A stretch of 58,560 nt of DNA. It comes from Chloroflexota bacterium (GTDB lineage: Bacteria; Chloroflexota; Dehalococcoidia; Lucifugimonadales; UBA3495). The notes below the pieces were generated by a model. That model made no database searches, was not told the DNA's origin, and saw only the letters and a program-made list of their open reading frames with translations. Where the stretch lies: contig PBMF01000015.1 of the NCBI GenBank assembly GCA_002721995.1, positions 6,815-65,374 of the forward strand, in the 5' to 3' direction. Numbering within the stretch: position 1 is the first letter of the stretch; each line of letters begins with the position of its first letter. Shown here one piece after another: positions 53,658-58,560 of this stretch. The position numbers were made by a program, and so were the translations under genes.

Positions 53658-53695
53658 ATCCTCTCCCCCGCAAGGCGGGGGAGAGGACGATATTC
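53658..53695. repeat. CTCTCCCCCGC palindromic repeat
   Basis: CCTCTCCCCCGC and GCGGGGGAGAGG arms around AAG. Same family as at 37838 and 46070. Confidence 0.65.
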
Positions 53696-53704
53696 TGAGG
53701 CAAC

Positions 53705-53749
53705 AAGAAAAGGGGCGCTGTGAGTACCACTCACAGCGCCCCTTTTCTT
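53705..53749. terminator. Bidirectional terminator with a 21-bp stem
   Basis: A perfect 21-base inverted repeat (53705-53725 and 53729-53749) with an A run on one flank and a T run on the other. It serves the convergent GMC (+) and cyclase (-) genes. Confidence 0.93.
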
Positions 53750-53767
53750 TGCCCTTTCCCAGTCTGC

Positions 53768-54697
53768 TTAGAAGACAGCCAGGGGGTTGGTGGGGGAGCC
53801 GGTGGCGTTCTTGAACCGCAGTGGGGCGACTACGAACATGAATTCGTAGCGGTTCAGGCGCTCGCAGACGGCGGCCAGCTCTTCGCAGTTGCCGGCGTCA
53901 ATGAGCCACAGGCCCATGCCGACGATACCCACCCGGTGGACGGGTAGGCCGATGCCGGGGTAGCCGCTGGGTTCCACGTCCTGGGAGGCGTCCCCGCCCA
54001 CCACAGAGATTCCCCGTTCCTTCAGCCAGGGCAGGGTCTCGGCGTGGAGTCCGGGCCGGCCCGATTCGGGCGCTCCCTTGGCCAGGCGGCGCTTGTACCA
54101 GCCCAGCCGGAGCATCAGGGCGTCTCCTTCCTCCAGGCGCACACCCTGGGCCTTCTCGGCCGCTTCTAGGTCCTCGGTGAAGACGCCTTCGCCGGCCTCC
54201 AACCACTCGACCCCGCGCACCTTGGTGATGTCCAGCATGACGCCCCGGGTGATGATGCCGTTCTGGGCGGTGTCAATGTTCAGCACAGTGGCCTTGGACT
54301 CGCTGCCCACCAATGAAGCGTCCTTGCCGTTGTACAGCTTGCCGTTCCAGGTCTGGTGGCAGAGGGCGTCCAGATGGGTGATGGTCAGACCGTGGTAAGA
54401 GAACCCCAAGAAGTCGGAGGTTCCCCCGCCGCCCTCGGCCGGCACGGTGTCGCCGGCGCGGATCATGTAGTGCAGGGGCGGGATGGTTGTGACATCCGCG
54501 GCGATCTCGGGCTCAACCAGCCGCGAACAGGTGACGCTTATGCCCTCTTTCACCAGGGCGGCGGCCTGGGCGCGTTTGGCGTCGGTTATCAGGTTCAGGG
54601 TGCCAAGTTGGTCGTCGTCACCCCAGCGTCCCCAGTTGCTGAGTGAGTCCATCCAACCGATTACCTGTTCTTCCGTGGGTACCTGTCTGCTGGCCAT
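53768..54697 (-). CDS. Cyclase-family metal-dependent hydrolase
   Basis: A 309-residue protein of the cyclase/kynurenine formamidase-like family. The metal-binding signature is GLTITHLDALCHQTWNGKLYNG, matching the HxGTHxDxPxH pattern with small changes. WGRWGDDDQLGTLNLITDAKR at the start and EGDALMLRLGWYKRRL later are typical of the larger bacterial members. These hydrolyse amides, lactones or cyclic esters, for instance isatin. No signal peptide. It is 24 bases downstream of the halogenase-like gene on the same strand, so they are probably cotranscribed. Confidence 0.91.
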   Translation of the reverse strand: MASRQVPTEEQVIGWMDSLSNWGRWGDDDQLGTLNLITDAKRAQAAALVKEGISVTCSRLVEPEIAADVTTIPPLHYMIRAGDTVPAEGGGGTSDFLGFSYHGLTITHLDALCHQTWNGKLYNGKDASLVGSESKATVLNIDTAQNGIITRGVMLDITKVRGVEWLEAGEGVFTEDLEAAEKAQGVRLEEGDALMLRLGWYKRRLAKGAPESGRPGLHAETLPWLKERGISVVGGDASQDVEPSGYPGIGLPVHRVGIVGMGLWLIDAGNCEELAAVCERLNRYEFMFVVAPLRFKNATGSPTNPLAVF

Positions 54698-54721
54698 GGT
54701 CCTCTCCTTCCTTTTATTCGT

Positions 54722-56359
54722 TTACTCGGTGGTGAGCCCGGTGATGGCGCCGTCCACGAACAGGATCTCGATGGTCCGCGAGACGGCTTCTTCCAGTTGG
54801 GCGTGGGCTGACTGGTCCAGGTGTTGGCCCAGGCTATCGACTATGTCGGCGACGGATTTCTGGCCGTCAACGGCGGTGATGACCGCGGCAACGATGGGGC
54901 TGCAGGGCGTGCCCTCGGGCTGGGAGATGGTGTTCAGCACATGGCCCCGCACGAACTCGCCTTCAGCCAAAACCGGCTTTTCCTCGACTTTGACGCCCTC
55001 TGCTATCTGGGGGATGGCGTTCAGTAGTTGGTTCCGTTGGGGGTCTCCGGCCAGGGCCGCCAGCCATTCGGTACGGGCCCGGCGCTCGGTCTCCACAGCG
55101 CGGATGCTCTCGGTAAACTCCTCCGGAGCGTGTCCCCGCTCCAGGACCACCCGCTCGTAGCCCCGGGGCGGCTGACCGGCGACGGCCTGGATGAAGCTCT
55201 CCCGGGGGGAATAGTGGCTGGCATTGGTGATGCGCCGGGCCTCCCAGAAGTAGGACTCGGCGCTGAGGTTGCTGGAGTAGAACAGCCGGGCCATCTCCCG
55301 GAACTGGTTGTACTCCTTCAAGTACAGCTCCTGATAGACCTGGCCGGCATCTTCTGCCAGGGAAGGGTCGTTCAATGCTGTGGTCACGTAGGCCGCAGCC
55401 AGCACTCCGGACATGAGGGCCAGGTGTACCCCCGAGGAGAAGAGGGGATCAACGAAACAGGCGGCGTCCCCGGCCAGTATGAAGCCGGGGCCGAACAGCT
55501 TTTCCGATGTGTAAGACCAGTCCAGCAGCACCGTCGGCTCAGAGTCCATCGCGGCCTTGGCCAGCATATTCTTAGTATGCGTGCTCTGGGACAGCTGGGA
55601 CTCCAGGAATGCTTTGGCCCCTTCCTTCTGGATACCTTCTTGACCGATTTTGGAATCCACGACCGCACCCACGCTGGTCCGGCCCGTGTGCAGGGGGATG
55701 CTCCAGAGCCAGCCGTGCTGATAGGACTCGATGAAGATGTTGTTCTGGTCGGGCTCGGGCAACGGGTCTCCGCCGGTGAAGTAGGCGTAGACCGCCAGGT
55801 TTTGGAAGAAGGGGTCCCATTGTTTGTATTCGAGATGCCTGGCCAGGAGCGTCGATTGGCCGGAGGCGTCCACAATGAACCGGCATTCGGCTTCGCCCTC
55901 AACACCGTCGGCGTTGGTGAACTCAACGCCCACCGCTTCGCCGTCGTCGAAGATCACATCTGAAACGTGGGCGCCCTCCACCACCGTCACACCGGCGGCG
56001 CGGGCGTTGTCTAGGAGTATCTGGTCGAACTGGGGGCGCCACACCTGGTAGGAGTGGGGATAACGCTGGCTGGTCTCCTTGAAATACCAACTCCAGGGGC
56101 TAGAGCCGCTGCCCCAGACCATGGTCGCGCCGGGCTTGGGGAGAAAACCTGCCTCTTCCACGGCCGGAAGGACTCCAAGTTCTTCCAGTATGGGGATGGA
56201 GGCGGGGAGGAGGGATTCTCCAACATGGTCGCGGGGGAAGTTTTCCCTTTCGAGGACGGTCACCTGCCAGCCCTTGCGGGCCAGCATGGTCGCGGCGGCG
56301 CTGCCGGCGGGCCCTCCGCCAATGACGACCACGTCCGCGCTAAGGTCGGTAACATTCAT
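54722..56359 (-). CDS. Flavin-dependent halogenase-like protein
   Basis: A 545-residue FAD protein of the tryptophan-halogenase/geranylgeranyl-reductase group. The FAD motif is VVVIGGGPAGSAAATMLA. FPRDHVGESLLPAS follows, then GFLPKPGATMVWG with a lysine near residue 75 where halogenases have their catalytic lysine. WLWSIP at about residues 217-222 fits the WxWxIP halogenase signature, and GFILAGDAACFVDPLFSSGVHLAL closes the FAD site. The last ~90 residues (DGQKSVADIVDSLG) look like a PqqD-like winged-helix domain. Halogenation of a carrier-bound or free aromatic is plausible, but no carrier protein or flavin reductase lies nearby; a related oxidase role cannot be ruled out. Confidence 0.82.
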   Translation of the reverse strand: MNVTDLSADVVVIGGGPAGSAAATMLARKGWQVTVLERENFPRDHVGESLLPASIPILEELGVLPAVEEAGFLPKPGATMVWGSGSSPWSWYFKETSQRYPHSYQVWRPQFDQILLDNARAAGVTVVEGAHVSDVIFDDGEAVGVEFTNADGVEGEAECRFIVDASGQSTLLARHLEYKQWDPFFQNLAVYAYFTGGDPLPEPDQNNIFIESYQHGWLWSIPLHTGRTSVGAVVDSKIGQEGIQKEGAKAFLESQLSQSTHTKNMLAKAAMDSEPTVLLDWSYTSEKLFGPGFILAGDAACFVDPLFSSGVHLALMSGVLAAAYVTTALNDPSLAEDAGQVYQELYLKEYNQFREMARLFYSSNLSAESYFWEARRITNASHYSPRESFIQAVAGQPPRGYERVVLERGHAPEEFTESIRAVETERRARTEWLAALAGDPQRNQLLNAIPQIAEGVKVEEKPVLAEGEFVRGHVLNTISQPEGTPCSPIVAAVITAVDGQKSVADIVDSLGQHLDQSAHAQLEEAVSRTIEILFVDGAITGLTTE

Positions 56360-56392
56360 AGCGACATATTATGCGCCCATGGGGAAATTGAA

Positions 56393-56427
56393 AATCCCCC
56401 GGTTAGTCAGAAGCCAACCGGGGGATT
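56393..56427 (-). terminator. Hairpin between LLM gene and halogenase-like gene
   Basis: AATCCCCCGGTT (56393-56404) pairs perfectly with AACCGGGGGATT (56416-56427); on the minus strand TTCAATTT follows. It lies just downstream of the LLM gene at 56479. Confidence 0.7.
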
Positions 56428-56478
56428 CATTCTTGGTCTCAGGGATAGCTGGGTAGGATACGGCTGGGACTAGTCTGC

Positions 56479-57738
56479 TTACTCGGCGCCGGCGGACTCT
56501 GCCGGTGTTTCATCAAAGGGTTTACCGGTGGCCGGATTCACGTCGAAGGAGCTGGGCAGTTCCAGGTCCTTAGCGATTTCCCGGACGGCGGGTATGACCT
56601 CTTCACCCATGAGCCGCAGGCTGCGCATGGCGTCGTCGTGGGTCATGGCGCCGTCGCCGTCCCAGAAGAAGACGCTGCCGGGGCGCAGGTACTCAAGCAC
56701 GTGGCGAATCTTGGGAATCACGGTCTTGGGGGTGCCCGTGATGATTGTGTAGTCCTCGATCTGTTTTTCGTAGGGCTGGGCCAGAGCGCCTCCGCCCCTC
56801 TGCCGTGTGGCGAATACCTGGGTGGAGAGCACCCGGCTCCGCGAAGTCAGACCTGGCAGGGCGGTCAGGGCCGGGTTGTTGGTACCCTCGTTGCCGGCCA
56901 GGAAGGGGTTGCTGGGGCCCTGGATGAACTTGCGCGCGGTCTGCTCGGCCAACTCCTCGGTCTCGTCCACATGGACCTTCCAAAGGTAGCCCAGATTTTG
57001 CGGGCCGGACTCGTAGCCCTCTTCCTTGGCGGTCTTGTGGTAAAGGTCAAAGGCGTTCCGGGTTGGCTCCAGCTGGGTTGAAAGCATGATGTAGGGAATC
57101 CGCTTCCTGGCGGCCCACATCAGAGAGTCCCGGCTGATGACGCCCGGCAGCCAGATCTGGGGATGGGGCTGCTGGTACGGCCGTACCCAGGGGTTCACAT
57201 GCCGGAACTGGTAGTGCTTGCCCTCCCACCGGAACGGGCCAGGCGTGGTCCAGGCCTTGACGATGAACTCATGAGCCTCCTGGAACCGCTCCCAGTTGTA
57301 GGGGGGCGGCGAGTTGTGAGCCACGCTCTCACGGCCGGTGCCCCGGACCCAACCGGAAACCAGACGGCCGTGGGAGATCATGTCAATCATGGAGAGTTGC
57401 TCCACCAGCCAAAGGGGGTCGTCCCAGATGGGCAGTATGTTGCCCAAGAGGACGATCTTTGCCCGTTTGGTGATGCGGGCCAGGATGGACGCTTCCACGT
57501 TCATGGCCCCGCCCATGCAGAAGGGCGTGCTGTGGTGCTCGTTCAGCATCAGGCCGTCGAACCCCATCTCCTCCGCGTAGATCTTCTCGTCCAGGTATCG
57601 GTTGTAGAGGTGGGCGCCCAGCTCGGCGTCGTAGTCGCCGTTGCTAACGGTCAGGTCCTTGATGGGCAGGCCAGTGGCGCCAAAGAAACCGGATTTGGGG
57701 TCTTGATAGGGCCTTTCAGTAAAGTAGCCGATGAACAT
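56479..57738 (-). CDS. Luciferase-like flavin-dependent oxidoreductase, long form
   Basis: The fourth and largest LLM protein, 419 residues. It has EEMGFDGLMLNEHHSTPFCMGG, KIVLLGNILPIWDDPLWLVEQLSMIDMISHGRLVSGWVRGTGRES, and HPQIWLPGVISRDSLMWAARK. The length and YSAP-like insertions place it with the group-6 type of large LLM proteins found in soil and marine bacteria. The C-terminal tail PATGKPFDETPAESAGAE is unstructured. A TATAAT box lies 85 bases upstream. Function unknown, probably oxygenation of an organic substrate. Confidence 0.92.
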   Translation of the reverse strand: MFIGYFTERPYQDPKSGFFGATGLPIKDLTVSNGDYDAELGAHLYNRYLDEKIYAEEMGFDGLMLNEHHSTPFCMGGAMNVEASILARITKRAKIVLLGNILPIWDDPLWLVEQLSMIDMISHGRLVSGWVRGTGRESVAHNSPPPYNWERFQEAHEFIVKAWTTPGPFRWEGKHYQFRHVNPWVRPYQQPHPQIWLPGVISRDSLMWAARKRIPYIMLSTQLEPTRNAFDLYHKTAKEEGYESGPQNLGYLWKVHVDETEELAEQTARKFIQGPSNPFLAGNEGTNNPALTALPGLTSRSRVLSTQVFATRQRGGGALAQPYEKQIEDYTIITGTPKTVIPKIRHVLEYLRPGSVFFWDGDGAMTHDDAMRSLRLMGEEVIPAVREIAKDLELPSSFDVNPATGKPFDETPAESAGAE

Positions 57739-57822
57739 GCAACAATCCTAGATTAACGACTGGATGTCCCGTGTATGTCCGGCGCAGCACTGCGTTTTCA
57801 CGCCTGTCTTCGCCTTGGGCGC

Positions 57823-57832
57823 ATTATAGCAC
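57823..57832 (-). promoter_or_regulatory. Extended -10 box of the long LLM gene
   Basis: Minus strand TGC-TATAAT (TATAAT at 57828-57823), an extended -10 box with the start codon 85 bases downstream. Confidence 0.6.
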
Positions 57833-57943
57833 CGGACATGGTTGATTTCGCAATTGCCAGTCGGTCCGAGATACAGCCGGAACCTTGCGTTCAATTACGC
57901 ATCCAACCATTCAGAGAATTGAACGGGGGACTAGGGGAATCCA

Positions 57944-58560
57944 TTGAACAACCCGCGTGGAATCAGCAGGCCGGCCTTAGTGATCGGCATCATGATCCTG
58001 GTAATAGCTTGCGGCGGCCAGCAAACGGCGGTGGCGACACCGCCGTCTGTCTCAAAGGAGACTGGCGGGGTCAAACACAGCGTGCCGCTGGAAGATATCG
58101 TCTTTGACACGTTCGGCAAGGTCAGCTCCCGGTTCGTCCCTCTGCCTGAAATCTCCGAGGAGCTGCGGCTGGAACTCAAAGATGCCATCACCCCGGTGCT
58201 GGAGCCGGTTTACGGTGGGCCCGGTGCGCTGCCTTGGTTGCGGGACGATAGCCTGGTGATCGGGTACGAGGGCGGCGGCGAAACCTTTGCCTATCCCATC
58301 AATATCCTGAACTACCATGAGATAGTGAACGACAATATTGGTGGTGAGCCTGTGCTCATCACCTACTGCCCTCTCTGTTTCAGCGGAGTTGTATTCAACC
58401 GCATCGTGGACGGTGACTCCCTGACCTTCGGCAACATCAGCGCCCTCTACCAGTCGGACCTGGTGATGTACGACCACCAGACGGGGTCATTTTGGTTCCA
58501 GGTCGCCGGCGAAGCGGTGGTCGGCCCACTGACCGGGTCACGCCTCACACCTTTGCCATC
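57944..58560 (+). CDS. DUF3179-domain lipoprotein, 3' end cut by window edge
   Basis: A frame open from TTG 57944 to the window end (205 codons so far). The start encodes a lipoprotein signal, LVIGIMILVIAC, with a lipobox cysteine. The rest matches DUF3179: LPWLRDDSLVIGYEGGGE, AYPINILNYHEIVND and the motif LITYCPLCFSGVVF with its CPLC. The cysteines are ordinary TGC/TGT codons, unlike the two selenoprotein candidates. DUF3179 function is not known to me. The AGGGGA before the TTG supports this start; no ATG lies nearby. It is partial only because the window ends. Confidence 0.85.
   Translation, partial: MNNPRGISRPALVIGIMILVIACGGQQTAVATPPSVSKETGGVKHSVPLEDIVFDTFGKVSSRFVPLPEISEELRLELKDAITPVLEPVYGGPGALPWLRDDSLVIGYEGGGETFAYPINILNYHEIVNDNIGGEPVLITYCPLCFSGVVFNRIVDGDSLTFGNISALYQSDLVMYDHQTGSFWFQVAGEAVVGPLTGSRLTPLP

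Overview
This window is GC-rich, densely coded bacterial chromosome with short intergenic gaps. The gene content suggests a Chloroflexota bacterium of the SAR202/Dehalococcoidia type. There are four separate luciferase-like flavin-dependent oxidoreductases, two GMC oxidoreductases, a cyclase-family hydrolase, a phosphotriesterase-like hydrolase, an acyl-CoA dehydrogenase-like oxidase and a halogenase-like FAD protein. SAR202 genomes are known for expanded flavin monooxygenase families. The assignment is an inference from content; no rRNA or other phylogenetic marker was tested.

Layout. 1-8.0 kb: gamma-glutamyltransferase, an unrecognised 358-residue protein, tRNA-Pro(CGG), a TlpA-like lipoprotein and mfd, all on the minus strand. 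8.0-11 kb: proB-proA behind an extended -10 promoter and a terminator-like leader, then a small acidic protein. 11-16.4 kb: a peroxiredoxin-like gene with two in-frame TGA codons, a luciferase-like oxidoreductase, a PKD-domain surface protein and mutM. 16.4-22 kb: a small HESGH membrane protein, a PPOX flavoprotein, a GNAT acetyltransferase, sbcC and ffh. 22-28.2 kb: a phosphodiesterase, a second luciferase-like enzyme, a 740-base repeat-filled gap, then an overlapping run of amidohydrolase, Mug-type glycosylase, ThpR-type ligase/phosphodiesterase and AlkA-type glycosylase. 28.2-32.1 kb: ileS (type 2) and a decayed retropepsin-like gene. 32.2-36.3 kb: a thiamine-precursor operon (TPP riboswitch, ABC ATPase, permease, binding protein, GYD protein, TenA). 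36.4-43.7 kb: HMGL-like lyase, unknown protein, acyl-CoA dehydrogenase-like enzyme, a frameshifted membrane protein, ComF, Nudix, a membrane protein and a ribokinase-like kinase. 43.8-58.6 kb: SbcD-like phosphoesterase, GMC oxidoreductase, phosphotriesterase, SDR, third luciferase-like enzyme, a gluzincin lipoprotein, a glutaredoxin-DinB fusion with an in-frame TGA, second GMC oxidoreductase, cyclase, halogenase-like protein, fourth luciferase-like enzyme, and a DUF3179 lipoprotein running off the end.

The most notable result is a pair of probable selenoprotein genes that ordinary gene calling truncates. In both, TGA falls exactly at the redox cysteine positions of a thiol-disulfide fold: UxxU in a peroxiredoxin-like protein (10975-11526, minus) and UxxC in a glutaredoxin domain fused to a DinB domain (51210-51971, plus). 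Two unrelated genes with the same coincidence argue that the organism decodes UGA as selenocysteine, although no sel gene lies in the window.
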